Source: Streptomyces sp. NBC_00286 (GTDB lineage: Bacteria; Actinomycetota; Actinomycetes; Streptomycetales; Streptomycetaceae). From it: a DNA stretch of 64,000 bases. The notes beneath the pieces are model-generated. The model made no database searches and was not told the DNA's origin. It saw only the letters and a list, made by a program, of their open reading frames with translations. The position numbers and the translations under genes are program-made. This document shows positions 38,181 through 49,706 of this stretch, piece after piece; the first letter of the stretch is position 1; every line of letters begins with the position of its first letter. Where the stretch lies: contig NZ_CP108054.1 in assembly GCF_036173125.1 (NCBI RefSeq), positions 8,523,001 to 8,587,000 on the forward strand. Reading direction: 5' to 3'.

Positions 38181-38636
38181 GTGTCCGGTGGAGAGGTGGC
38201 CGGGATCCTGGTGGCCGTCTTCTGGGCGATCCTGGTCTCCTTCCTCGCGGTGGCACTCGCGAGGCTGGCCCAGACGCTCAGGGCGACCACCAAGCTCGTC
38301 GCGGACGTGACCGACCAGGCCGTCCCGCTCCTGGCAGACGCCTCATCCGCGGTGCGCTCCGCGCAGACCCAGATCGACCGGGTCGACGCCATCGCCTCCG
38401 ACGTCCAGGAGGTCACGTCGAACGCGTCGGCGCTCTCCACGACCGTCGCCTCCACCTTCGGCGGCCCGCTGGTGAAGGTCGCGGCCTTCGGGTACGGCGT
38501 ACGCCGGGCCATCGGCGGCCGACGTGAGGACGCGCCCGCCAAGCCGGAGCGCCGCACCGTGATCGTGGGCCGCACCGTCTCGTCCGCGCGACGGGAGAAG
38601 CGGAACAGCCGGAACAACCGGGGTAAGAAGGACTGA
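38181..38636 (+). CDS. DUF948 domain membrane protein
   Basis: A 151-residue protein with one N-terminal membrane helix (VAGILVAVFWAILVSFLAVALARLA, about 6-30), then a coiled-coil-like helical region (TTKLVADVTDQAVPLLADAS ... QTQIDRVDAIASDVQEVTSNA) matching DUF948, and a basic tail (SARREKRNSRNNRGKKD). Its role is unknown; it may form envelope-linked oligomers. The GTG has GGGAG about 11 bases upstream. The next small gene begins 7 bases later, and alaS follows, suggesting one transcript. Confidence 0.75.
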   Translation: MSGGEVAGILVAVFWAILVSFLAVALARLAQTLRATTKLVADVTDQAVPLLADASSAVRSAQTQIDRVDAIASDVQEVTSNASALSTTVASTFGGPLVKVAAFGYGVRRAIGGRREDAPAKPERRTVIVGRTVSSARREKRNSRNNRGKKD

Positions 38637-38643
38637 CGCAGCG

Positions 38644-38994
38644 ATGTTCCGCCGTACGTTCTGGTTCACCGCCGGCGCAGCCGCCGGGGTCTGGGCCACC
38701 ACCAAGGTCAACCGCAAGCTCAAGCAGCTGACGCCCGAAAGCCTCGCGAACCAGGCCGCGGTCAAGGCGATCGAAGCGGGCCACCGTCTCAAGGACTTCG
38801 CGCTCGACGTCCGCGACGGCATGGCCCAGCGCGAGGCCGAACTCGACGAGGCCCTAGGGCTGAACGCGAACCCCGAGCTGCCCTCCCCGCGGCGCTTCGC
38901 CGCCCTGGAGAACAGCAACCACCCGAAGTACAGCAAGAACCCGACGTACGCCGAGCGGTCGACGTACTCGTACAACCGGAATGAGGACCACTGA
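38644..38994 (+). CDS. Small DUF6167-like protein
   Basis: A 116-residue protein with a short hydrophobic N-terminus ([20 protein letters not shown]) that may insert into or associate with the membrane, a helical middle ([20 protein letters not shown]), and a Tyr/Ser/Asn-rich C-terminus. Its place between the DUF948 gene and alaS is conserved in Streptomyces as far as I recall. No function can be assigned. Its stop shares one base with the alaS start (TGATG). Confidence 0.7.
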   Translation: MFRRTFWFTAGAAAGVWATTKVNRKLKQLTPESLANQAAVKAIEAGHRLKDFALDVRDGMAQREAELDEALGLNANPELPSPRRFAALENSNHPKYSKNPTYAERSTYSYNRNEDH

Positions 38995-41666
38995 TGGAGT
39001 CGGCTGAGATTCGCCGCCGCTGGCTGAGCTTCTTCGAGGAGCGCGGGCACACCGTCGTCCCTTCGGCGTCGCTCATCGCGGACGACCCGACTCTGCTCCT
39101 GGTCAACGCGGGCATGGTGCCCTTCAAGCCGTACTTCCTCGGTGAGGTCAAGCCGCCGTACGCCCGCGCCACCAGCGTCCAGAAGTGCGTCCGTACTCCG
39201 GACATCGAAGAGGTCGGCAAGACCACCCGGCACGGCACGTTCTTCCAGATGTGCGGCAACTTCTCCTTCGGGGACTACTTCAAGGAAGGCGCCATCAAGT
39301 ACGCCTGGGAGCTGCTCACGCTGCCCCAGGACAAGGGTGGGTACGGCCTGGAGCCGGAGAAGCTCTGGATCACCGTCTACAAGGAGGACGACGAGGCCGA
39401 GCGCATCTGGCGCGACGTCGTGGGAGTCCCCATCGAGCGCATCCAGCGTCTCGGCATGAAGGACAACTACTGGTCCATGGGCGTTCCTGGCCCCTGCGGC
39501 CCCTGCTCCGAGATCAACTACGACCGCGGCCCCGAGTTCGGCGTAGAGGGAGGCCCCGCCGTCAACGACGAGCGGTACGTGGAGATCTGGAACCTGGTCT
39601 TCATGCAGTACGAGCGCGGGGAGGGCTCCGGCAAGGAGGACTTCCCGATCCTCGGTGACCTGCCCGCCAAGAACATCGACACCGGCCTCGGTTTCGAGCG
39701 CCTCGCCATGATTCTGCAGGGCGTGCAGAACATGTACGAGATCGACACCTCCATGGCCGTCATCAACAAGGCCACCGAGCTGACCGGCGTCCGCTACGGC
39801 GACGCTCACGACAGCGACGTGTCCCTGCGCGTGGTCACCGACCACATCCGTACGTCCGTGATGCTCATCGGCGACGGCGTCACACCCGGCAACGAGGGCC
39901 GCGGCTACGTCCTGCGCCGCATCATGCGCCGCGCCATCCGCAACATGCGCCTGCTCGGCGCCACCGGCCCGGTCGTCCAAGACCTGATCGACGTCGTCAT
40001 CGGGATGATGGGCCAGCAGTACCCCGAGCTCATCACCGACCGCGAGCGCATCGAGAAGGTCGCCCTCGCCGAGGAGGCCGCCTTCCTCAAGACCCTGAAG
40101 GCCGGCACGAACATCCTCGACACCGCAGTCACGGAGACCAAGGCCACCGGTGGCACCGTCCTCGCCGGCGACAAGGCCTTCCTGCTCCACGACACCTGGG
40201 GCTTCCCGATCGACCTCACCCTCGAAATGGCCGCCGAGCAGGGCCTTTCGGTGGACGAGGACGGCTTCAGGCGCCTGATGAAGGAGCAGCGGGAGCGCGC
40301 CAAGGCCGACGCCAAGGCCAAGAAGACCGGCCACGCCGACCTGGGTGCCTACCGCGAGATCGCCGACAACTCGGGCGAGACCGAATTCATCGGCTACTCG
40401 GACATCGAGGGCGAGTCGAAGATCGTCGGCATCCTCGTCGACGGCGTCTCGTCGCCCGCCGCCACCGAGGGCGACGAGGTCGAGATCGTCCTCGACCGCA
40501 CCCCCTTCTACGCCGAGGGCGGCGGCCAGATCGGCGACACCGGCCGCATCAAGGTCGACTCCGGTGCCGTCATCGAGGTCCGCGACTGCCAGAAGCCGGT
40601 CCCGGGTGTGTACGTCCACAAGGGCGTCGTCCAGGTCGGCGAGGTCACCGTCGGCGCCTCCGCCCAGGCCGTCATCGACGTACGCCGCCGCAAGGCCATC
40701 GCCCGCGCCCACTCGGCCACGCACCTCACGCACCAGGCCCTGCGCGACGCCCTCGGCCCGACGGCCGCCCAGGCCGGTTCCGAGAACCAGCCCGGCCGCT
40801 TCCGCTTCGACTTCGGCTCCCCGTCTGCTGTACCCACGGCCGTGATGACCGACGTCGAGCAGAAGATCAACGAAGTGCTCGCCCGCGACCTGGACGTCCA
40901 CGCCGATGTCATGGGCATCGACGAGGCCAGGAAGCAGGGCGCCATCGCCGAGTTCGGCGAGAAGTACGGCGACCGCGTACGCGTCGTCACCATCGGCGAC
41001 TTCTCCAAGGAGCTGTGCGGCGGCACGCACGTCCACAACACCGCCCAGCTCGGCCTGGTCAAGCTGCTCGGCGAGTCGTCCATCGGTTCCGGCGTACGCC
41101 GTATCGAGGCCCTGGTCGGCGTCGACGCCTACAACTTCCTGGCCCGCGAGCACACGGTCGTCGCCCAGCTCCAGGAGCTGATCAAGGGGCGTCCCGAGGA
41201 GCTGCCCGAGAAGGTCTCCGCCATGCTCGGCAAGCTGAAGGACGCCGAGAAGGAGATCGAGAAGTTCCGGGCGGAGAAGGTCCTCCAGGCCGCCGCCGGT
41301 CTCGCCCAGGGCGCCAAGGACGTACGCGGTGTCGCTCTCGTCACCGGCCAGGTCCCGGACGGCACCGGCGCCGACGACCTGCGTAAGCTGGTCCTCGACG
41401 TGCGCGGCCGTATCCCGGGCGACCGGGCCGCCGTGGTCGCCCTGTTCACCGCCGTGGGCGGCAAGCCGCTGACGGTCATCGCCACCAACGAGGCCGCCCG
41501 CGAGCGCGGCCTCAAGGCCGGCGACCTGGTCCGTACGGCCGCCAAGACCCTCGGCGGCGGCGGTGGCGGCAAGCCCGACCTCGCCCAGGGCGGTGGCCAG
41601 AACGCGGCCGCCATCGGCGAGGCCGTCGACGCCGTCGAGCGTCTTGTGGCCGAGACGGCCAAGTGA
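38994..41666 (+). CDS. alaS: Alanine--tRNA ligase
   Basis: An 890-residue class II synthetase with an N-terminal catalytic core ([48 protein letters not shown]). The editing domain has the zinc motif HSATH (HxxxH) and the Cys-His pair in ELCGGTHV. The C-terminal C-Ala/oligomerisation region ends in a Gly-rich stretch typical of the family ([15 protein letters not shown]). It charges and proofreads tRNA-Ala. It starts on the A of the upstream TGA and overlaps ruvX by 4 bases. Confidence 0.97.
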   Translation: MESAEIRRRWLSFFEERGHTVVPSASLIADDPTLLLVNAGMVPFKPYFLGEVKPPYARATSVQKCVRTPDIEEVGKTTRHGTFFQMCGNFSFGDYFKEGAIKYAWELLTLPQDKGGYGLEPEKLWITVYKEDDEAERIWRDVVGVPIERIQRLGMKDNYWSMGVPGPCGPCSEINYDRGPEFGVEGGPAVNDERYVEIWNLVFMQYERGEGSGKEDFPILGDLPAKNIDTGLGFERLAMILQGVQNMYEIDTSMAVINKATELTGVRYGDAHDSDVSLRVVTDHIRTSVMLIGDGVTPGNEGRGYVLRRIMRRAIRNMRLLGATGPVVQDLIDVVIGMMGQQYPELITDRERIEKVALAEEAAFLKTLKAGTNILDTAVTETKATGGTVLAGDKAFLLHDTWGFPIDLTLEMAAEQGLSVDEDGFRRLMKEQRERAKADAKAKKTGHADLGAYREIADNSGETEFIGYSDIEGESKIVGILVDGVSSPAATEGDEVEIVLDRTPFYAEGGGQIGDTGRIKVDSGAVIEVRDCQKPVPGVYVHKGVVQVGEVTVGASAQAVIDVRRRKAIARAHSATHLTHQALRDALGPTAAQAGSENQPGRFRFDFGSPSAVPTAVMTDVEQKINEVLARDLDVHADVMGIDEARKQGAIAEFGEKYGDRVRVVTIGDFSKELCGGTHVHNTAQLGLVKLLGESSIGSGVRRIEALVGVDAYNFLAREHTVVAQLQELIKGRPEELPEKVSAMLGKLKDAEKEIEKFRAEKVLQAAAGLAQGAKDVRGVALVTGQVPDGTGADDLRKLVLDVRGRIPGDRAAVVALFTAVGGKPLTVIATNEAARERGLKAGDLVRTAAKTLGGGGGGKPDLAQGGGQNAAAIGEAVDAVERLVAETAK

Positions 41667-42148
41667 GCGGAGACGAACGCGTCATGCGCCGCGGCCGCCG
41701 GCTCGCCATCGACGTCGGGGACGCCCGGATCGGGGTCGCCTCCTGCGACCCCGACGGGATCCTCGCCACCCCGGTGGAAACCGTCCCCGGCCGCGATGTC
41801 CCGGCAGCTCAGCGGCGGTTGAAGCAACTCGTCGAGGAGTACGAGCCGATCGAGATCGTCGTCGGCCTCCCTCGCTCCCTCAAGGGGGGCGAGGGCCCGG
41901 CCGCGGTCAAGGTCCGTGCCTTCGCTCAGGAATTGGCCCGCATGGTCGCCCCGGTTCCGGTCAGACTCGTGGACGAGAGGATGACCACAGTCACGGCCAG
42001 TCAGGGACTGCGTGCCTCCGGCGTGAAAGCCAAGAAGGGCAGGTCGGTTATCGACCAGGCCGCCGCCGTCATCATCCTGCAGCAGGCGCTGGAATCCGAA
42101 CGGGTGTCAGGTAAAGCTCCCGGGGATGGCGTCGAAGTGGTCATCTGA
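41663..42148 (+). CDS. ruvX: Pre-16S rRNA nuclease / putative Holliday junction resolvase RuvX (YqgF)
   Basis: A 161-residue RNase H-fold protein with [13 protein letters not shown] (first catalytic Asp), [26 protein letters not shown] (Glu) and the last acidic site near [11 protein letters not shown]. YqgF processes the 5' end of 16S rRNA in E. coli and has junction-resolvase features in some bacteria. Its GTG overlaps the alaS stop (GTGA), the usual alaS-ruvX-mltG order. Confidence 0.93.
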   Translation: MSGDERVMRRGRRLAIDVGDARIGVASCDPDGILATPVETVPGRDVPAAQRRLKQLVEEYEPIEIVVGLPRSLKGGEGPAAVKVRAFAQELARMVAPVPVRLVDERMTTVTASQGLRASGVKAKKGRSVIDQAAAVIILQQALESERVSGKAPGDGVEVVI

Positions 42149-42273
42149 TCGCGGTACGGTAACGTTCCGCGCGATGCGGTGGTGTTCGAACAGCCTCCGC
42201 ACAGCAGAGAGGCGGATGGGGAGCCGGGCCACACGCGCCGCGCGACCGCCGCCTCGCGGCTTCTAGGGGATCG

Positions 42274-44028
42274 ATGACTGATTATGGCCGGGGCCAGGGC
42301 TCCGAACCGTGGCATCCCGAGGACCCGTTGTTCGGGGACGACGGATGGAGAGGACAAGAAGGGCACGCGGCCCAGTCCTCGTACGGCGGCCAGCAGCAGC
42401 ACTATTCGCAGCAGCCGCAGCAGCAGAACCAGTACGGCGACTGGGGCAACGGGCAGCAGTCCGGCTACGACCAAGGGCAGCAGCACTATGCCCAGGGACA
42501 GCAGCAGCCGTACGGCGCCCCGGATCAGCACCAGTACTACGACCAGAACGGTCAGCCGTATCAGGGGCACAACGGCCAGCAGGGCAACGGGGGTTGGGAC
42601 ACCGGGCAGCACGGTCACAGCCCGTACGGCGCCGGGCCCGGCGACTCGTACGGAGGCCAGCAGGCTGGGTACGGCGGTCAGGATCAGCAGGCCGGGTACG
42701 GCGGTCAGGGTTACCAGTCCGACTACTACGGCACCCCCGACGCGTACCCGCCGCCCCAGCCGCCGAGCCGTCGCCAGCCCGAACGCGAAGCCGAGCCCGA
42801 GCCGCCGACCGACTGGGACCCGGGGCCTGATCAGGGCGAGCACGCCTTCTTCTCGGGCGGCGGTGATGATGACGAGGACTTCGACGACGACCCGTCGGAC
42901 GGGAAGCGCGGCAAAGGAAAAGGCAAGGGCAAGGGGAAGACCGGCAAGAAAAGCCGCAATGGCTGCGCCTGCCTGGTCGTTTCGCTTGTCCTCGTCGGTG
43001 GTGTCGGCGGCGCCGGCTATTACGGCTACGAGTTCTACCAAAGCCGTTTCGGTGAGGCGCCGGACTTTGCGGGTGGGGGCACCAGCCAGACGGTGATGGT
43101 CGAGATCGCCGAGGGCTCGAGCGGCGCCGCGATCGGCCAGGAGCTGAAAGCGGCGGGCGTCGTGAAGAGCGTCGACGCGTTCGTGTCCGCGCACTCGGCG
43201 AATCCCGAAGGCCAACGGATTCAGGCCGGCGTCTATCTCCTCAAGAAACAGATGTCCGCCGAGAGCGCCGTGACCATGATGCTCGACCCCAAGAGCCAGA
43301 ACAACATGATCGTGGCGCCGGGTCAGCGCAACAGCCAGGTCTACGCGAACATCGACACGAGGCTCGGACTCAAAAAGGGCACCACGGCGAGCGTCGCCAA
43401 GAAGGAATACAAGAGCCTCGGACTTCCCGACTGGGCGAACAACAACGACGACATCAAGGACCCGCTGGAAGGTTTCCTTTACCCGCACACCTATGCCGCG
43501 GCAAAGGGCATGAAGCCCGAGGACATCCTGAAGAAGATGGTCGCCCAGGCCAAGGAGAAGTACACCGCGTACGACCTTGAGGCGAAGGCCGAGGAACTCA
43601 AGCTGGACAACCCGCTGGACGTCGTCACCGTGGCGAGCCTCGTCCAGGCCGAGGGCAAGACCAGGGATGACTACCGCAAGATGGCGGAGGTGGTCTACAA
43701 CCGCCTCGACCTCGCCAACCCGCAAACCTACGGGGCCCTGCAGTTCGACTCGACCTACAATTACCTGAAGAACAAGAGCAACATCGATATCAGCGAGTCG
43801 GAGATCAACAACAACAAGGACCCGTACAACACGTACTCGAACAAGGGACTGCCGCCCGGCCCGATCGGAAACCCGGGCGACGTCGCCATGAAGGCGACGC
43901 TCGATCCGACCGACGACGGCTGGTACTATTTCGTGGCGACCGACGGTGTGGAAAAGACCGAATTCGCCAAGACGCATGCCGAATTCCAGAAGCTCAAGGA
44001 CAAGTTCAATGCGCGCTCGGGTGGCTGA
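42274..44028 (+). CDS. mltG: Endolytic transglycosylase MltG with a prion-like cytoplasmic region
   Basis: A 584-residue membrane enzyme that cuts nascent peptidoglycan glycan strands. The YceG/MltG domain fills about residues 270-575: LEGFLYPHTYAAAKG, the catalytic Glu in ASLVQAEGKTRDDYRKMAEV, and LPPGPIGNPGDVAMKATLDP. One membrane helix lies at about 229-252. The cytoplasmic N-terminus is exceptional: residues about 30-155 are rich in Gln, Gly and Tyr with GGQQ/AGYGGQ repeats, then an acidic run (DDDEDFDDD) and KGKGKGKG before the helix. The ATG follows AGGGGATCG. It overlaps aroE by 20 bases. Confidence 0.93.
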   Translation: MTDYGRGQGSEPWHPEDPLFGDDGWRGQEGHAAQSSYGGQQQHYSQQPQQQNQYGDWGNGQQSGYDQGQQHYAQGQQQPYGAPDQHQYYDQNGQPYQGHNGQQGNGGWDTGQHGHSPYGAGPGDSYGGQQAGYGGQDQQAGYGGQGYQSDYYGTPDAYPPPQPPSRRQPEREAEPEPPTDWDPGPDQGEHAFFSGGGDDDEDFDDDPSDGKRGKGKGKGKGKTGKKSRNGCACLVVSLVLVGGVGGAGYYGYEFYQSRFGEAPDFAGGGTSQTVMVEIAEGSSGAAIGQELKAAGVVKSVDAFVSAHSANPEGQRIQAGVYLLKKQMSAESAVTMMLDPKSQNNMIVAPGQRNSQVYANIDTRLGLKKGTTASVAKKEYKSLGLPDWANNNDDIKDPLEGFLYPHTYAAAKGMKPEDILKKMVAQAKEKYTAYDLEAKAEELKLDNPLDVVTVASLVQAEGKTRDDYRKMAEVVYNRLDLANPQTYGALQFDSTYNYLKNKSNIDISESEINNNKDPYNTYSNKGLPPGPIGNPGDVAMKATLDPTDDGWYYFVATDGVEKTEFAKTHAEFQKLKDKFNARSGG

Positions 44029-44848
44029 GGTGCGCCGAGCAGCCGTGCTCGGCAAGCCCATCGCCCACTCCCTCTCCCCGGTCCTGCACCGAGCCGCCTA
44101 TGCGGATCTGGGGCTGGGGGACTGGTCGTACGACCGTTTCGAGATCGACGAGGCCGCACTGCCCGGCTTTCTCGAAGGGCTCGGATCGGAGTGGGCCGGG
44201 CTGTCGCTGACCATGCCGTTGAAGCGTGCGGTGATTCCGCTGCTCGACGAGATCAGCGCGACGGCGGCCTCCGTCGAGGCCGTCAACACCGTCGTGTTCA
44301 GCGAGGACGGCCGACGTATCGGGGACAACACCGACGTCCCCGGCATGGTCTCCGCCCTGCGGGAGCACGGGATCGAGCAGGTCGACTCCGCCGCCATCCT
44401 CGGCGCGGGCGCCACCGCCTCGTCCGCGCTGGCCGCCGTCTCGCGGATCTGCCCGGGCGAGATCGTCGCGTACGTCCGCAGCGAGGCGCGCGCCGCCGAG
44501 ATGCGGCAGTGGGGCGAGCGCCTGGAGACCGAGGTACGGATCGCGGACTGGGCGGACGCCGAGCGGGCTCTGCACGCGCCGCTGGTGGTCGCCACGACCC
44601 CGGCGGGCGCCACCGACGCCCTCGCCTCCGCCGTCCCCGGGCGCCCCGCCACGCTCTTCGACGTCCTGTACGACCCGTGGCCGACCGCACTCGCCGCCCG
44701 CTGGTCCGCGTACGGTGGGGCCGTCGTCAGCGGCCTCGACCTTCTGGTGCACCAGGCGGCACTCCAGGTCGAGCAGATGACGGGGCATACGCCGGCCCCG
44801 CTGGACGCCATGCGAAAAGCGGGAGAGCACGCACTCGCCGGACGTTAA
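44009..44848 (+). CDS. aroE: Shikimate dehydrogenase
   Basis: A 279-residue NADP-dependent enzyme reducing 3-dehydroshikimate to shikimate. The substrate-binding segment GKPIAHSLSPVLH, catalytic Lys in LTMPLKRAV, Asp in DNTDVPG, and the dinucleotide-binding ILGAGATASSALAAV are visible. I use the ATG inside the mltG end because AAGGAC lies 8 bases before it. GTG codons 12 and 21 bases later are possible. It heads the aro genes of this window. Confidence 0.92.
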   Translation: MRARVAEVRRAAVLGKPIAHSLSPVLHRAAYADLGLGDWSYDRFEIDEAALPGFLEGLGSEWAGLSLTMPLKRAVIPLLDEISATAASVEAVNTVVFSEDGRRIGDNTDVPGMVSALREHGIEQVDSAAILGAGATASSALAAVSRICPGEIVAYVRSEARAAEMRQWGERLETEVRIADWADAERALHAPLVVATTPAGATDALASAVPGRPATLFDVLYDPWPTALAARWSAYGGAVVSGLDLLVHQAALQVEQMTGHTPAPLDAMRKAGEHALAGR

Positions 44849-44893
44849 GATTCTTTCCGGTTCCGCAGGGGGCGGGATCGAGGGGGAGTCTTC

Positions 44894-45154
44894 ATGACCA
44901 CGCAGGCTTCCTGGAAGTCGGAAATCTTCCAGGCAACACTGAATTTCCTGCCGGACTGGCTGCAGTACACCGCGATCGGGCTGGCAGTCGGCGGCTTTCT
45001 CGTTTTCAAGGTCGTCAAATGGCGTCGCGGACGCGCCCTTCGACGGGCGCTCGGCCCGATCACGCCCATTCCCGATGTGCAGGACGGGGCGCGCGGCGCC
45101 GACTACCTCGGTGTGTACGCTCCCCAGCAGCCGCGCAACGATGCCACGACCTGA
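44894..45154 (+). CDS. Small membrane protein of unknown function
   Basis: An 86-residue protein with one hydrophobic helix (WLQYTAIGLAVGGFLVFKVV, about 22-41) followed by a basic cluster (KWRRGRALRRAL) and a short polar tail. By the positive-inside rule the tail is probably cytoplasmic. It lies between aroE and aroC. I recognise no family; a comparable gene stands at this place in other Streptomyces as far as I recall. Confidence 0.6.
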   Translation: MTTQASWKSEIFQATLNFLPDWLQYTAIGLAVGGFLVFKVVKWRRGRALRRALGPITPIPDVQDGARGADYLGVYAPQQPRNDATT

Positions 45155-45323
45155 TCGAGTCGCGTCCGCCTGATGGACCTGCGCCAGGTCCTCGGGGGCG
45201 GACGTGGGAGGATCGGCAGTGGCGGGCCAGGGCCGCGCACCCGGTCGCGCCGTTGACGTACGCGAGGACGCGCGTGCGCACAGGCAGTACGCAGTACCAG
45301 GGCGCGAGTATCGAGGAGCACCG

Positions 45324-46504
45324 TTGAGCAGGTTGCGCTGGCTGACCGCGGGGGAGTCCCACGGTCCCGCACTTGTCGCGACGCTGGAGGGACTTCCCGC
45401 CGGCGTGCCGATCACCACGGAGATGGTGGCGGACCACCTGGCACGGCGGCGCCTCGGCTATGGGCGCGGCGCACGGATGAAGTTCGAGCGCGACGAGGTC
45501 ACCTTCCTGGGCGGCGTCCGGCACGGACTGACGCTCGGCTCGCCGGTCGCGATCATGGTGGGCAACACCGAGTGGCCCAAGTGGGAACAGGTCATGGCGG
45601 CCGACCCCGTGGACCCGGCCGTGCTCGCCGAGCTGGCGCGCAACGCGCCGCTGACCCGCCCGCGGCCCGGCCACGCCGACCTGGCGGGCATGCAGAAGTA
45701 CGGCTTCGACGAGGCCCGGCCGGTTCTGGAGCGGGCGAGTGCGCGGGAGACCGCCGCCCGTGTCGCGCTCGGCGCGGTGGCGCGCTCGTACCTCAAGGAG
45801 ACGGCCGGCATCGAGATCGTCTCGCACGTCATCGAACTGGCCGCGGCGAAGGCTCCGTACGGCGTCTACCCCAAGCCCTCCGACGTCGAGAAGCTCGACG
45901 CGGACCCGGTGCGGTGCCTGGACGAGGACGCGTCGAAGGCGATGGTCGAGGAGATCGACCGGGCCCACAAGGACGGCGACACCCTGGGCGGCGTGGTCGA
46001 GGTGCTGGCGTACGGAGTGCCGGTGGGCCTGGGCTCGCATGTGCACTGGGACCGGCGGCTGGACGCGCGACTCGCGGCCGCGCTGATGGGCATCCAGGCC
46101 ATCAAGGGCGTCGAGGTCGGCGACGGCTTCGAACTGGCGCGGGTGCCGGGTTCGAAGGCGCACGACGAGATCGTGCAGACCGACGAGGGCATCAAGCGGG
46201 CCACGGGCCGCTCGGGCGGCACCGAGGGTGGGCTGACCACCGGTGAACTGCTGCGTGTACGCGCTGCGATGAAGCCCATCGCGACCGTGCCGCGCGCGCT
46301 GGCCACCATCGACGTGGTGACCGGAGAAGCGACGAAGGCCCACCACCAGCGTTCCGACGTCTGCGCGGTCCCGGCGGCCGGGATCGTCGCGGAGGCGATG
46401 GTGGCGCTGGTCCTTGCGGACGCGGTGGCGGAGAAGTTCGCCGGCGACAGCGTGACCGAGACCCGGCGCAACGTCACCTCGTACCTCGAGAACCTGGCGA
46501 TCCG

Positions 46505-46508
<4 letters not shown>
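45324..46508 (+). CDS. aroC: Chorismate synthase
   Basis: A 394-residue FMN-dependent enzyme converting EPSP to chorismate. The N-terminal [35 protein letters not shown] and the C-terminal [14 protein letters not shown] are family signatures. The start is a TTG with GAGGAG 5 bases upstream, giving the expected [13 protein letters not shown] opening; upstream frame has no similar start. The stop overlaps the aroK ATG, giving a coupled aroC-aroK-aroB unit. Confidence 0.95.
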
Positions 46509-48120
<1,612 letters not shown>

Positions 48121-48280
48121 CTCCACAGGAGGCCACTTCGCCCGATTTGCCTTGTGTGCATGGGCACTTCGGACCCACCCCGGCCGTTCACCAAACGACG
48201 GCCGGGGACGGTACCGTTCGGTAGGGAGCGGGCAGTGTTCCGCTGCCAGCGCCAAGAGACACGAGACGGAGTGGCACCGG

Positions 48281-49180
48281 ATGCAGCACGCAGTGGGGTC
48301 TCCGCTGCCGCCGCCCCACCAGCCGGGGCAGGAGCCGGCCGCCGGCTTTTCTCCGGGCGCGCAACACCCGGGCGGGCACTCGGGTGGGCCCATGGGTTCC
48401 CCCGCGGGGCCGGCGCCCGTGAACCCGCCGCCGGGTTTCGCCGGACGCCCCGGACCCGCCGCGCCGCACCCTCCGGGGCATGCGCCCGCGCCGCAGCATC
48501 ACGTGGCGCCGCCGCACGCGCCCGCGCCGATGCCGGACACGACGGGGCATGTGCAGCTGCCGCCGGGCGGGCCCGTCGCGATGCCGAGCCCGCCGCCTGC
48601 CGCGGGGGCGCCCGATCCGACGTCCACCACGCTGGCCGTGCTGCTCATCGGGCCCGCCGGGGCCGGTAAGACGAGCGTCGCCAAGTACTGGGCCGACCAT
48701 CGGCGGGTGCCCACCGCGCACATCAGCCTTGATGATGTACGGGAATGGGTGCGCTCAGGCTTCGCGGATCCGCAGTCGGGGTGGAACGATCACTCTGAGG
48801 CGCAGTACCGGCTCGCTCGCCGCACCTGCGGGTTCGCCGCGCGCAACTTTCTTGCCAACGGGATCTCTTGCATCCTCGATGACGCCGTCTTCCCTGACCG
48901 GCCGGTTGTCGGGCTCGGGGGGTGGAAGCGGCACGTTGGTCCCGGTCTGCTGCCCGTCGTGCTTCTTCCCGGGCTCGAGATCGTCCTGGAGCGCAATGCC
49001 GAGCGCTCGGGGAATCGTCGGCTCACGGATGAGGAAGTTGCTCGTATCCATGGGCGGATGGCCGGGTGGTACGGGTCTGGGCTGCCCATCATCGACAATT
49101 CCCAGCTTGACGTTCCGGCGACGGCGCGTGTGCTGGACGATGTGCTGGCTCGGTCGATTGCGAGCCCGCCGCAGTGGTGA
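48281..49180 (+). CDS. P-loop kinase/AAA-like ATP-binding protein with Pro-rich N-terminus
   Basis: A 299-residue protein. Residues 1-115 are a disordered Pro/Gly/His-rich extension. A P-loop NTPase domain follows: Walker A LIGPAGAGKTSVAKYW, SLDDVREWVRSGFAD and ILDDAVFPDRP. This layout resembles zeta-toxin/polynucleotide-kinase-like small-molecule kinases, but the substrate is unknown. It follows aroB by 160 bases and is present at this place in other Streptomyces to my recollection. The ATG has CGGAG about 10 bases upstream. Confidence 0.7.
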   Translation: MQHAVGSPLPPPHQPGQEPAAGFSPGAQHPGGHSGGPMGSPAGPAPVNPPPGFAGRPGPAAPHPPGHAPAPQHHVAPPHAPAPMPDTTGHVQLPPGGPVAMPSPPPAAGAPDPTSTTLAVLLIGPAGAGKTSVAKYWADHRRVPTAHISLDDVREWVRSGFADPQSGWNDHSEAQYRLARRTCGFAARNFLANGISCILDDAVFPDRPVVGLGGWKRHVGPGLLPVVLLPGLEIVLERNAERSGNRRLTDEEVARIHGRMAGWYGSGLPIIDNSQLDVPATARVLDDVLARSIASPPQW

Positions 49181-49220
49181 GCGGGGGGTTTCTTTTCCCC
49201 AGCCCCGCCCCTTCCCGAAA

Positions 49221-49237
49221 CTGGGGCTGCGCCCCAG
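49221..49237. terminator. Hairpin after the P-loop gene
   Basis: CTGGGGC-TGC-GCCCCAG is a perfect 7-bp stem 40 bases past the stop. It is of the same GGGGC/GCCCC hairpin class as those near 18.0-18.1 kb and may act as a transcript end. Confidence 0.45.
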
Positions 49238-49323
49238 GCCCCGCTGCCTCCGGCCGGGTGGGCGCCTCCGGCGGGTGGGTGGGTTGGGTGCCTACCGGGG
49301 TGGGGTGACATGTTGTGTCGCGG

Positions 49324-49368
49324 CTGCGGGTGCGTTGTGGCTGGTCGCGCAGTTCCCCGCGCCCCTAA
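49324..49368 (-). repeat. Streptomyces-type intergenic repeat, short form, copy A
   Basis: Read on the minus strand, these 45 bases match copy B at 49595-49639 with only three differences, so the two form a long inverted repeat. The 526-base gap between the P-loop gene and the M24 gene holds these copies, a partial third copy and no gene. Confidence 0.75.
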
Positions 49369-49416
49369 CGGGGCGCCCCGAACCGCCCGCCACAAAGCTC
49401 ACCAGCCGCCATGCTC

Positions 49417-49439
49417 GCCAGCCACAACGAAACCCGCAG
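49417..49439 (+). repeat. Partial copy of the same intergenic repeat
   Basis: GCCAGCCACAACGAAACCC followed by GCAG repeats the 3' half of copies A and B with small differences. The conserved GGGGCGCGGGGAACTGCG head is missing here. Confidence 0.55.
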
Positions 49440-49594
49440 TTTTCCGCCGGGGGGAGGGGACGTGGGCCGGTGTGTCCTATGCCCGTCGCTTAGCTTCGGT
49501 CTGGGCACACCAGAACCCTGTGTCAGCACGGGGTCGTATGCCCTGTTGGCGACGGGCTGACGCACCGGACCGCGGCCCCGCACCCACCAACCAC

Positions 49595-49639
49595 CTAGGG
49601 GCGCGGGGAACTGCGCGAGCAACCACAACGCACCCGCAG
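49595..49639 (+). repeat. Streptomyces-type intergenic repeat, short form, copy B
   Basis: It starts CTAGGGGCGCGGGGAACTGC and ends AACGCACCCGCAG. It is the inverted partner of copy A, 226 bases away, and shares both ends with the longer element at 9713-9780. Confidence 0.75.
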
Positions 49640-49706
49640 ACAAACACGAACCCACCCGGCCCAACCTGAACCGGCACACTCCGCCCACCCCTCGTAGGCT
49701 CGGATC

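Noticed and set aside
38343..41153. Very long open frame on the minus strand opposite alaS
   Set aside because: It has no recognisable domain, its composition mirrors alaS codons, and alaS is unmistakable. Such antisense frames are a by-product of high GC; the same holds opposite thrS (7089-9332), mltG (42001-44061) and carB (57493-59889).
49181..49706. Small protein-coding gene between the P-loop gene and the M24 gene
   Set aside because: The open frames here run through repeat copies, have no ribosome-binding site and show no domain character.
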